Made by a program: the position numbers and the translations under genes
Shown here: one piece after another, positions 54,957 through 62,873 of the stretch
How the letters are laid out: each line of letters begins with the position of its first letter
Position numbering within the stretch: the first letter of the stretch is position 1
Assembly (NCBI RefSeq): GCF_003143935.1
Contig: NZ_QFRX01000001.1
Span: 7,970,992 to 8,034,991 of the forward strand
Source: Streptomyces sp. Act143
Lineage (GTDB): Bacteria > Actinomycetota > Actinomycetes > Streptomycetales > Streptomycetaceae
Direction: 5' to 3'
Length of the DNA: 64,000 nt
The notes under the pieces: model-generated
Seen by the model: only the letters and a program-made list of their open reading frames with translations
Told to the model about the DNA's origin: nothing
The model's database searches: none

Positions 54957-55646
54957 ATGTCGCTTCCGGAGATTGTCTCGCGTGCGCAGTGGCGCGCGGC
55001 ACGCGGAGAACTGCTGGTCAAGGAGAAGGCGGCCACCCGGGCGCGGGACGCGCTCAACGCAGAGCGGCGGCGGCTGCCCATGGTGGAGATCGGGACGGAG
55101 TACGTCTTCGAGGGCGGCGACGGGAAGGCGACGCTGCTCGACCTCTTCGAGGGGCGGTCCCAACTCGTCGTCTACCACTTCATGTTCGCCCCCGAGTGGG
55201 ACGCGGGCTGCCGCAGCTGCTCGGCGTTCCTGGACCAGATCGGGCATCTGGCGCATCTGAAGGCGCGGGGGACGACGTTCGCCGCCGTGTCCCGGGCGCC
55301 GTACACGAAGATCCTGCCCTTCAAGGCGCGGATGGGATGGACCGTGCCCTGGTACTCGTCGTACGGCAGCGACTTCAACGCCGACTTCGAGGCGACCCTG
55401 GTGCACGAGGGCGAACTCGTCGAGCGGCCCGGCGTCAGCTGCTTCCTGCGGGAGCGGGACCGCGTCTTCCACACCTACTCGACGTACGAGCGAGGCCTGG
55501 ACGGGCTCGGCTCGACCACCAGCCTGCTGGACCTCACCGCGCTGGGCCGGCAGGAGGAGTGGGAGCAGCCCGAGGGGCGCGCGTCGGCGCTGGGGGCGCC
55601 CGCGGGGAGCGAGCGCGTCCGGTATCACGACGAGTACGAGGAATGA
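54957..55646 (+). CDS. DUF899-family thioredoxin-like protein
   Basis: 229-aa protein with a thioredoxin-like fold. The family signature is LVVYHFMFAPEWDAGCRSCSAFLDQIGHL (about 65-93), with a CxxC pair (in GCRSCS), followed by TTFAAVSRAPYTKILPFKARMGWTVPWYSS and a C-terminal VFHTYSTYERGLDGLGSTTSLLD. The function is uncertain; it may be a redox or metal-binding enzyme. AGGAGGGG lies directly before the ATG at 54957. Confidence 0.9.
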   Translation: MSLPEIVSRAQWRAARGELLVKEKAATRARDALNAERRRLPMVEIGTEYVFEGGDGKATLLDLFEGRSQLVVYHFMFAPEWDAGCRSCSAFLDQIGHLAHLKARGTTFAAVSRAPYTKILPFKARMGWTVPWYSSYGSDFNADFEATLVHEGELVERPGVSCFLRERDRVFHTYSTYERGLDGLGSTTSLLDLTALGRQEEWEQPEGRASALGAPAGSERVRYHDEYEE

Positions 55647-55822
55647 CGCGGAGAGTGTCGCGAATGACGCGGACGGTTACGGAAGTGACCGTTCGGTAAC
55701 CGCATTTTCACGCTGCGCGCCGAAGCCGTGTCGAGTACGTCTCAGTCCCGCAACTCAGCGAGCCGTTCGCCCCCTCCACAGCGTTAACTCCTTACAAGAA
55801 CGACGCTTATCGGAGGTGCGAG

Positions 55823-56014
55823 ATGGTGAACGGGCGAACGGTGCTCGAGCGCTTTCCCGCCGGTGGCCCGCGGGGCTCCTGGCCCGCGGAGGAGTTCGCG
55901 CACGCGCGACGGATGGAGGGCACGCCCGCCGAGGTCGTCATGGACCTCGCGACGGACGCGTTCCTGGTCGTCGTCCCCGCGGACCCGGCGATCAGCTCGC
56001 CTTCGGTGCCGTGA
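55823..56014 (+). CDS. small hypothetical protein
   Basis: 63-aa cytosolic protein starting MVNGRTVLERFPAGGPRGSWPAEEFAHARRMEGTPAEVVMDLATDAFLVVV. GGAGG is seven bases before the ATG at 55823. The composition and codon bias look coding. I recall similar short proteins in Streptomyces, but no function. Its last 23 bp overlap the 3' end of the convergent ABC exporter. Confidence 0.6.
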   Translation: MVNGRTVLERFPAGGPRGSWPAEEFAHARRMEGTPAEVVMDLATDAFLVVVPADPAISSPSVP

Positions 56015-57923
56015 ACTGGTCCGCCTGGAGCGAGTACAACTCGGCGTAGACGCCGCCGGTCGCCAGCAGCTCCTCCGGGGTGCCCGACTCGACGAGCCGG
56101 CCCTGCTCCAGCACATGCACCAGGTCCGCGTGGCGCACGGACGCCAGCCGGTGGGTGATCAGGACCACCGTCTGCCCGCTGCCCGCCAGCGCGCGGATCT
56201 TCTCGAAGACCTCCAGCTCGGCCCGCGCGTCCAGGGCCGCCGTCGGCTCGTCCACGATCAGGATGCGACCGCGCCGATAGGCCGCCCGCGCGATGCCGAG
56301 GCGCTGCCACTGCCCGCCCGAGAGCTCGTGCCCGCCGCTGAAGTGGCGGGCCAGCAGGGTGTCCAGGCCGCGCGGCAGATCCGCCACCACGTCCTGGGCG
56401 CCGGCCTCGGCAATCGAGTCGGCCATCCGCTCCTCGGTCAGCGGCGCCGCCGACCGGCCGACCGCCACATTGACCCGGGCCGTGAACGGCCAGCGTTTGA
56501 AGTCCTGCGCCACCATCGCGATCCGCTCGGCGAGCAGCCGCCGGTCCGCGTCCGCCGTGTCCACGCCGTCCCACAGGATGCGGCCCCGGTCCGGCTTGTA
56601 GAGCCCGGCCAGCAGCTTCACCATGGTCGTCTTGCCCGAACCGTTCTCGCCGACCAGCGCCACGATCCGGCCGAGCGGGAGGGTGAGCGTCACGTCGTCC
56701 AGGGCCGGGCGCGTGGACTCGCCCGGGTAGCTGAAGCTGACGTTCTCGAAGCGGATCTCCCGCGGGTCCTCGGGCAGTTCCCGCCCGCCGACCGGTATCG
56801 CCCGCTGCTCCGCCTCGACGTACAGCCGCTGGAGGTCCCCGACGAAGAGGGCCTCCTGGTGGAGCTGGTTCACCTCCAGGACCAGGCTGTCGAGACTCGC
56901 CGAACCCGAGCGGATCGCGATCACGGCCGTCCCCGCCACCGACAGCGCCATCGCCCCGGCGAGCAGCAGCCCGCCGAGCGTCGCGTACGTCGCCACGGTC
57001 GCGAGCCCCGTCCAGAACGCCGCGAACAGCCCGGTCCGGGCCGCGAGCCGCGCCAGCCGGGCCTGCTCCGCCTCCGCGACCTCCGACATGGCCCGGTAGT
57101 GGCGCAGCAGGAAGGGCGCGACGCCGTGCACCCGGATCTCCGGTGCCGCGGTCGGTTCGGTGAGCAGTTCGCTGAGCAGATGGCCGGCGCGGGCGTGCTG
57201 CACCCAGGTGTGGAAGGACTCGTACCGGCGCCGGGCGATGGTCAGGGCGCTCCAGGCGCTGGGCAGGGTCATGGTCACCAGCAGCGGCAGCAGCGCCGGG
57301 TGGAGCACGGTCAGGACACCGGCCGCGGCGATCAGGGAGATCGCCGCATTCATGACCCGGGTGGCATAGGCGATCATGCGGCGCGCGGACGAGGCGCCGT
57401 ACTGGGCGGTGTCCAGCAGCTTGTGGAAGGCGTGGTCCTCGATCGCGGCCAGCTCCACGGCCGCGGCCCGCTCCAGATACCGCTCGGTCGCCACCCGCTC
57501 CACCTTCGGTTCGAGGCGCCCGGTGGCGTACGTCGACGCGGCCCGCAGCAGCGCGGCCACGAGCATGACCGAGCTCATCGCGACGAGGGCGGGGACGGCA
57601 CCCCGTAACCGGTCCTCGATCGGCCCACCGCCGATCAGCCGCCCCAGCACACTGTTCACGGCCAGCAGACTCACCGCCTGCGCCGCGCCCCGGCCCGCCT
57701 CGGCCCCGAGCACGACCTTCGCGGCCCGCCGGTCGGCCTGCCAGGCGAGCCGGAAACTGAGCGAGAGCAGCGCGGGGAGCTGCCGCACCATCTCCCGGAA
57801 CGTCAGCTGGAGCCGGGCGTCGGAGTGGCTGTTCCAGCCCGTGTCGTAGCGCAACGGCCCACCGAAGAGCAGCCGCTCCGACTCCGACACCTCCGGCGCA
57901 CCGGTGCCGTGCTTCTTCCCCAC
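55992..57923 (-). CDS. ABC transporter, fused ATPase and permease
   Basis: 643-aa half-transporter that forms a homodimer in the membrane. Six helices (about 60-330, for example ALVAMSSVMLVAALLRA and GLFAAFWTGLATVATYA) precede the nucleotide-binding domain. Walker A is LVGENGSGKTTMVKLL (about 410-425), signature HELSGGQWQRLGIARAAYR, Walker B ILIVDEPTAALDA, and the H-loop is VLITHRLASVRHADLV. This resembles bacterial peptide or lipid exporters. Substrate unknown, with no obvious cargo gene next to it. It has a stop at 55992. Confidence 0.93.
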   Translation of the reverse strand: MGKKHGTGAPEVSESERLLFGGPLRYDTGWNSHSDARLQLTFREMVRQLPALLSLSFRLAWQADRRAAKVVLGAEAGRGAAQAVSLLAVNSVLGRLIGGGPIEDRLRGAVPALVAMSSVMLVAALLRAASTYATGRLEPKVERVATERYLERAAAVELAAIEDHAFHKLLDTAQYGASSARRMIAYATRVMNAAISLIAAAGVLTVLHPALLPLLVTMTLPSAWSALTIARRRYESFHTWVQHARAGHLLSELLTEPTAAPEIRVHGVAPFLLRHYRAMSEVAEAEQARLARLAARTGLFAAFWTGLATVATYATLGGLLLAGAMALSVAGTAVIAIRSGSASLDSLVLEVNQLHQEALFVGDLQRLYVEAEQRAIPVGGRELPEDPREIRFENVSFSYPGESTRPALDDVTLTLPLGRIVALVGENGSGKTTMVKLLAGLYKPDRGRILWDGVDTADADRRLLAERIAMVAQDFKRWPFTARVNVAVGRSAAPLTEERMADSIAEAGAQDVVADLPRGLDTLLARHFSGGHELSGGQWQRLGIARAAYRRGRILIVDEPTAALDARAELEVFEKIRALAGSGQTVVLITHRLASVRHADLVHVLEQGRLVESGTPEELLATGGVYAELYSLQADQFTAPKAS

Positions 57924-58104
57924 CGTCGACCTCCCCCGATCGTGGACGGACGGCCACTATCGCGGGAGGGGGCGTGCGGGGGGAGAGCGCGGAGACCGGG
58001 CACGGTTACGCGCGGGCGTGCGCCCTGGTGGACGCCGGGTGCCCTTTTTCCGGGTGCCCCCTTTTACGGTGAGCGGGGCGCCCGGCGCCGGGGCGTGCCG
58101 TGCC

Positions 58105-58250
58105 GTGCCGGAGGCTCAGGCGGGACGGGGCGTCGGGCCGTGCCGGATGCTCAGGCGAGACGACGGGGGCGTCGGGCCGTGTCGCAGGCGCAGGGCGCGG
58201 CTGGGCACCGGTCCGTGTCGCAGGTTCAGGCGCTGACCGGCCGTGACCAG
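58105..58250. repeat. imperfect tandem repeats of 35-39 bp
   Basis: Four copies begin at about 58105, 58140, 58179 and 58215 (spacing 35, 39, 36), each starting GTGCCG or GTGTCGC and containing CAGG. They fill the 302-bp gap between the ABC exporter and the next gene and reach into its 3' end. Copies are old and much diverged. Confidence 0.6.
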
Positions 58251-58666
58251 GCGGGTGTCGTTCCCGTCAGCCGGCACAGGGCCAGGTACAGGGGGATCGG
58301 CGGGGTGTAGGGGACGGTGCCGTCCGGCTTGTGGATCAGACCGGGGACGGCTGGGGCGTCGGGGACGATCGCCCCGGCGGCGTAGCGCGCGGGTGCGGGC
58401 CACTCCAGGGCGTAGTCGGAGTCCGACGGAACGATCCACCACCAGTGCGCCTCATCGGCGTAGACGCAACCGACGCGGGGCAGCCGGGGCATCACCAGCG
58501 GGCCGAACCGGGCGGGCACCGCCACCGCGTCGCAGCCCAGCGGGGCCGTCATGCCGTCGGGCACGGGGAGCCGTCGGGGGGCGACCGGTGTGTGCAGTCC
58601 CCGCCGGAGGCGGACCAGCGTGTCCAGCGTCATTGCCTGGCCACCGGTCGCAGCCCTCAGAGCCAT
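58226..58666 (-). CDS. hypothetical protein next to an ATP-binding regulator
   Basis: 146-aa protein of unknown function. MALRAATGGQAMTLDTLVRLRRGLHTP is followed by LPVPDGMTAPLGCDAVAVPARFGPLVMPRLPRVGCVYADEAHWWWIVPSDSDYALEWP. Such proteins are seen in Streptomyces beside ATP-binding anti-sigma-type proteins; a role in their regulation is likely but unproven. The start overlaps the last 10 bp of the ATP-binding gene, so it is coupled. Confidence 0.72.
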   Translation of the reverse strand: MALRAATGGQAMTLDTLVRLRRGLHTPVAPRRLPVPDGMTAPLGCDAVAVPARFGPLVMPRLPRVGCVYADEAHWWWIVPSDSDYALEWPAPARYAAGAIVPDAPAVPGLIHKPDGTVPYTPPIPLYLALCRLTGTTPAWSRPVSA

Positions 58667-59805
58667 GGGCCCCCCGTCCCGTGGTGCGGCGCCGTTCCGT
58701 GGTGCCGGGATGTGCCGTGGTGGCGGGCTTCCGCCCCGTCGTACCGGACTTCCGTGCCGTCGTGCCAGGGCGCCCCGTAGTGCAGGGCTTCGCCGCCGTC
58801 GCGGCGGGGCCTGCCGAGATGCCAGGACTCGTGCCCGGCGGGCCAGGGCTCCGCACCGTGGTGCCGGGGAGCCCCGTCGTGCCGGGTCTCCGTGCCGTCG
58901 GCGCGGGGGGTTCCGTCGTGCCGGGCTCTGGCCGCGTCGGGCCGGGGTATTCCGTGGCCGTGCGCGGGGGTGGCGTCGCTGTGCCCGGCAATCGCGTCAC
59001 CGCCCCCGGATATCGCCTGGTGGTGCGCGTCGGCGTCGGCGTTGACGGGAGCGTGGTGGTGCGTGTCGGCGTCGACGGGAGTGTCGTGTCGCGCGTCGGT
59101 GTCGAGGGGGGCGTGATGGTGCGGGTGGGCGCCGACGGGAGCGTCGTGTCGCGCGTCGGTGTCGAGGGGAGCGTCGTGTCGCGCGTCCGCCTCGTCGTCC
59201 TCGCCGCCGGAGCCGCCGGCCGGGCCGGGCTTGGGGCGGGCTCCCCAGCCGAGGTCGTTGCGCGGGGCGCAGTCGGTCCGGTCCGGGGCGTGGTCCAGGT
59301 CCTCGCCCGGGGCGGCGCCCTCGCGGGACAGTTCCGCCCAGACCAGGAGGCCGGGGCCGTGCTCAAGGGTGCCCCACGAGTCACACAGGGCGTCGACGAG
59401 AAGCAATCCCCTCCCGTGCTCCTCCTCGCCGCGCGGTGCGCACGGGTGCGGCTCGCCCGGGGCGCAGCCCTCGTCACGCACGGCTATGCGCACCAGGTCG
59501 TCGCCGTCGTGCAGCTCGCAGACTATGTGGCTGCTCGCCGTGTGCACGATCGCGTTGGTGACGAGCTCGGAGACCACCAGGGCCGCCGTGTCGCAGGTGT
59601 CCTCGCAGACCGCCCAGCCGTTCAGCCGGGCCCGCGTCAGCCGTCTGGCCTGCGCGGCGGAACCCGGATGCGCGGCCAGCTCGAACCGGAACCGGCGCTC
59701 GGCAGCGGGCCCCGAGGGGCGGCCGACTCCCGATGCGGCACCGAGGCTGTGGGGACCTGCGGCGGCGTCTGTTCCTAAGGGCGCGGACGGAATCACGCTT
59801 GCCAC
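58657..59805 (-). CDS. RsbW-like ATP-binding protein with His-rich tail
   Basis: About 382-aa protein. The N-terminal domain (about 30-150) is an HATPase_c_2 (RsbW-type anti-sigma-factor/regulatory ATPase) fold with VVSELVTNAIVHTASSHI, VRIAVRDEGCAPG and the lid HGRGLLLVDALCDSWG. The C-terminal 200 residues are a low-complexity repeat tail rich in His, Asp, Ala and Pro (DARHDAP, THHHAP, PHHHAP), probably disordered. I chose the GTG at 59805, not the TTG at 59832, because a palindrome covers the latter. Divergent from an HTH/DUF397 pair; this three-part set is a typical Streptomyces regulatory cluster. Confidence 0.85.
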   Translation of the reverse strand: MASVIPSAPLGTDAAAGPHSLGAASGVGRPSGPAAERRFRFELAAHPGSAAQARRLTRARLNGWAVCEDTCDTAALVVSELVTNAIVHTASSHIVCELHDGDDLVRIAVRDEGCAPGEPHPCAPRGEEEHGRGLLLVDALCDSWGTLEHGPGLLVWAELSREGAAPGEDLDHAPDRTDCAPRNDLGWGARPKPGPAGGSGGEDDEADARHDAPLDTDARHDAPVGAHPHHHAPLDTDARHDTPVDADTHHHAPVNADADAHHQAISGGGDAIAGHSDATPAHGHGIPRPDAARARHDGTPRADGTETRHDGAPRHHGAEPWPAGHESWHLGRPRRDGGEALHYGAPWHDGTEVRYDGAEARHHGTSRHHGTAPHHGTGGPWL

Positions 59806-59822
59806 TATCGCCCCGCCGTGAA

Positions 59823-59857
59823 CACTTGGCAAGTGTCACTCTGAAAATTGCAGAGTG
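59823..59857. promoter_or_regulatory. two adjacent palindromes between the ATPase and HTH genes
   Basis: CACTTGGCAAGTG (59823-59835) is a perfect palindrome with one central base. CACTCTG-N7-CAGAGTG (59837-59857) follows it directly. Both contain CACT...AGTG, so they may bind the same dimeric HTH regulator. They sit just upstream of the GTG start of the ATP-binding gene. Confidence 0.75.
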
Positions 59858-60064
59858 CTGTGTGACGGTCTGGACGGCCGTGGCACACTGCTCGCAACAG
59901 CATGTCGAGCGGCGCCAGTTGAGATCACCGGAGATCCGACCAGGTCTTCGAATAGGTCTTCGAATGGCGCCGTCCGGCTGCCAGGATTCTTTTGCACAGG
60001 TTTTTACGGGTCCACGGACCCCAGGGAGGGCCCACGGGCCCCGGGAACGTCCAGGAGGTGGAGG

Positions 60065-60925
60065 GTGAGCGAGCCGCGGTCCGCGCCGACGGTCGGCCAG
60101 GTCGTCCTCGGCCGGCGCCTGCTGGACCTGCGCGAACGCGCCGGTCTCAAGCGCGAGGAGGCCGCCAAGGTGCTCCGCGTCGCCCCGGCCACCGTCCGCC
60201 GCATGGAGATGGCCGAGGTCGGCCTCAAGATCCCGTACCTCCAGCTGCTCCTGAAGTCCTACGGCGTCTCCGACGAGGAGGCCGACGCCTTCGTGCAGCT
60301 GGCCGAGGAGGCCAACAAACCCGGCTGGTGGCAGCGGTACCACGACATCCTGCCCGGCTGGTTCTCGATGTACGTCAGCCTCGAAGGTGCCGCCAGCCTC
60401 ATCCGGTCCTACGATCCCCACTTCGTGCCCGGGCTGCTCCAGACCGAGGACTACGCCCGCGGTGTGCTGAAGTCCGGAGCCATCGGCCAGACCCGGCCCG
60501 AGGACATCGAGCGTCACGTCGCCCTGCGAGTACAACGCCAGGAACTGCTCACCCGTCCCGATGCCCCCCGTTTCTGGGCGGTCATCGACGAGACTGCGCT
60601 GCGCCGCCCGGTCGGCGGCCCGGAGGTGATGCGTGCCCAGATCGACAAGCTGCTCGAGGCCACGAAGCTGCCCAACGTGACGTTGCAGGTCGCCCCGTTC
60701 GCCAACGGGCCGCACCCCGGCACGTACGGGCCCTTCGTGCTGTTCCGATTCGCCGTGCCGGAGCTTCCGGACATGGTTTACAGCGAGTACCTGACCGGCG
60801 CCGTCTACCTGGACGCGCGCGCCGAGGTGGCGACCCATCTCGAGGTCATGGACCGCACGGCGGCGCAGGCCGCTACGGCACATCGCACGAAGGAGATCCT
60901 CCGGGATCTCCGCAAGGAGCTGTGA
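60065..60925 (+). CDS. HTH regulator with DUF5753 (Scr1-type) domain
   Basis: 286-aa regulator. The N-terminal HTH (Xre type, about 10-70) has LGRRLLDLRERAGLKREEAAKVL and VRRMEMAEVGLK, and a C-terminal DUF5753 domain carries PGLLQTEDYARGVL and RVQRQELLTRPDAPRFWAVIDETALRRPVGG. It starts with GTG at 60065 after AGGAGG. The DUF397 gene follows immediately (stop and start adjacent), so they form a coupled pair of the WhiJ-like kind that controls development or secondary metabolism in Streptomyces; the targets here are unknown. Confidence 0.93.
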   Translation: MSEPRSAPTVGQVVLGRRLLDLRERAGLKREEAAKVLRVAPATVRRMEMAEVGLKIPYLQLLLKSYGVSDEEADAFVQLAEEANKPGWWQRYHDILPGWFSMYVSLEGAASLIRSYDPHFVPGLLQTEDYARGVLKSGAIGQTRPEDIERHVALRVQRQELLTRPDAPRFWAVIDETALRRPVGGPEVMRAQIDKLLEATKLPNVTLQVAPFANGPHPGTYGPFVLFRFAVPELPDMVYSEYLTGAVYLDARAEVATHLEVMDRTAAQAATAHRTKEILRDLRKEL

Positions 60926-61180
60926 ATGGATCGCATCAAGCCGCGCATACCGGTCTACAACGGCATGCCCGCGCGGGAGTTGGGCAGTGAGGGCTGGCAC
61001 AAGCCGTGGAGCGGCGGCAACGGCGGCAACTGCCTGGAGGCGATGAAGCTCGCCGACGGCAGGATCGCCGTCCGTCAGTCCACCGACCCGGACGGTCCGG
61101 CGCTGATCTACACCACGGCCGAGATGACGGCGTTCATCGAGGGCGCGAAGGCGGGGGAGGCGGACTTCCTGCTGTCGTGA
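60926..61180 (+). CDS. DUF397-domain protein
   Basis: 84-aa small protein of the DUF397 family: ELGSEGWHKPWSGGNGGNCLEAMKLADGRIAVRQSTDPDGPALIYTTAEMTAFIEGAKAGEADFLL. DUF397 proteins act with the adjacent Xre/DUF5753 regulator as partners or antagonists. It starts directly after the stop of the regulator gene. Confidence 0.92.
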   Translation: MDRIKPRIPVYNGMPARELGSEGWHKPWSGGNGGNCLEAMKLADGRIAVRQSTDPDGPALIYTTAEMTAFIEGAKAGEADFLLS

Positions 61181-61255
61181 CCCCATGGGTCCGGCGTCGG
61201 CCTGAACTTCTTGTCCGTAGTGCTGATCGATGAACGCGATAAATGTGATGAACGC

Positions 61256-61744
61256 TCACTGGAACCAGGAGGCGATGCACTGCGGAGCGTCCACCAGCCG
61301 GCTCACCACGACGACCGGCAGCGGCGACTGCTCCGCCTCGCCGGGGCTGAGGTTCAGGCCGTAGTGGATCTGCTCGATGGAAGGCGGTCCGACCGCGCGA
61401 TTGCGCCGGACCGCCTGGGCGGACGACTCCTAGCCGGTCTGCACCAGGTACGCCGCCGCCATGGTCCCCGTACGGCCGACTCCCGCGCCGCAGCGCACGA
61501 ACACCGGTCCTGACGCGCGGGCGACGGTGTCGAGGAACGTCCGCACCTGTCCGGGCGTCGGGGTCTGCCCGTCCCGGGCGGGCAGACGTACGACATCCAA
61601 TCCCGCCCTGCCCGGCTCGGCGAGCTGCGCCGCGCTCAGGTCCTCGGCGCGCAGGTCGACGACCGTGGTGATGCCCATGGCGGCCAGCGCCCGGTATCCG
61701 GCGGGGGAGGACGCCGCGGCCCGTCCGCCGACCGAGGTCACCAC
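61256..61744 (-). pseudogene. decayed dual-specificity/tyrosine phosphatase
   Basis: Minus-strand reading gives AGYRALAAMGITTVVDLRAED and the phosphatase signature VRCGAGVGRTG (Cys, Arg). An in-frame TAG at 61432-61430 cuts the protein after AAYLVQTG. Beyond it the frame continues ESSAQAVRRNRAVGPPSIEQ, HYGLNLSPGEAEQ and the C terminus, stopping at 61256. The N-terminal part (probable signal region and the residues before GYRALAAMG) is missing, because its sequence is joined to another gene's remains at about 61745. So it is broken at both places. Confidence 0.82.
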
Positions 61745-62541
61745 GGGTACCGTCCCGCAGCAGTCGGCGCGGCGCGCTGCCCCCGATGTCCAGGGCGGCG
61801 GCGAGTCCCCGGGCCATGGGGGCCACCCACAGGTCCTCCTTCAGCGGCTCCAGCGGCTCCAACTGCTCCAACTGCTCCGGCAGCGTCTCGGCGACCGGCC
61901 CGGGCCAGAGCAGCCATGCCCCGCGCGGCGGTCGCGCCGCCATCGCGGTGATCGGGCGGCTCCGGAACAGCCACAGCCGCCCGCCCTCGCCGAAGCCGAA
62001 CTCGATGTCCTGCGGCCCGCCGAACACCCGTCGGGCCCGCCGCGCGAGCCACGCCAACCGGAACAACTGGGAGCGGGTGAGCAACTCACCGGTCCGCGCG
62101 AGGTGCTCGACGCGGCGCGGGGCCTCAGCCTCTGACGGCTCCCGGGGTTCTGGTCGTTCCGGTCGTTCCGGTTGTTCCGGCTGCTCCGGTCGTTCCGTCC
62201 GCAGCAGTCGGCCGCGCCTGCTCAACCAGTAGTCCGTCCCGGCCTGTTCCCCGCCGGCCAGGCTGTCCGGACCGCCGCGCACCGCGCTGACCAGCACCCG
62301 GCCGGTCCGCCCCGCGACGGGATCGGCCCCGAACATCACTCCGCCGACTCGCGTGGTCAACATGGGCTGCACGAGCACCGCCATGGGCGCCGTGGACCCG
62401 TCGGGCCGGCGCGCGGAGTCGAGCACGGTCCGTACCGCCGTACGGAAGTCCCGCCAGCCGCGCACGTCCAGCACGGAGGCGAACTGGCCCGCCAGCGATG
62501 ACTGTTCGGTGTTCTACGTGACGTTCGTCGAGCGTCGTCAT
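61745..62541 (-). pseudogene. decayed PEP synthase/pyruvate-phosphate dikinase-like gene
   Basis: The minus strand encodes part of the ATP-grasp domain of PEP-synthase-like proteins (AGQFASVLDVRGWRDF, PMAVLVQPMLTTRVGGVMFGADPVAGR, DIEFGFGEGGRLWLFRSRPI). A start with a good ribosome binding site (GGAGG, ATG at 62541, MTTLDERHV) is followed almost at once by a frame change and a stop in the main frame, so most of the N-terminal ATP-grasp part is deleted. The 3' end breaks off after GSAPRRLLRDGT and joins the phosphatase remains. Low-complexity repeats (EQPEQPERPERPEP and PEQLEQLEPLEPL) are in the middle. At least two deletions or rearrangements are required. Confidence 0.75.
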
Positions 62542-62634
62542 CGCACATCCTCCAGGACCGACCGCCAACAGGGGGGACGCGCGGGGGTGGCCCTGCGCCT
62601 GACGGCGGAACGAAGGATGGGGCGAGCCTCTGCC

Positions 62635-62691
62635 GGACCGACCGGCCGACCGGACCGGCCGACCGGACTGATCGGATCGGCCGGATCGGAG
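62635..62691. repeat. short GACCGGCC-rich direct repeats
   Basis: Direct and inverted repeats of GACCGGCC and GGATCGG lie in the 332-bp gap (62542-62873) between the decayed gene and the regulator gene. They can fold as a hairpin. I see no coding gene in this gap. Confidence 0.4.
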
Positions 62692-62873
62692 ACGGCCGTG
62701 GCACGCCTCCTGTCCCGAGGATCCCGCCGCTGTTCCGACCCATGGAGCCCGTAAGCCACTTTTCGGACAGGCGGCAGAAGAAATCCGAAGGTGGTAGGAC
62801 AGGGCTCGCGGCACCTGGTCCAGCCGAAACGATCCTCGTCTCGTCCTCGCGCGGGAGCCGCGGGGCGGCGGGC

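Noticed and set aside
53514..55646. Single 710-aa protein spanning the amidohydrolase and DUF899
   Set aside because: The middle is low-complexity, Arg/Pro-rich sequence that arises from a +1 frame after the extra C at 54143-54147. Both halves are separate families, and DUF899 has its own ribosome binding site and ATG.
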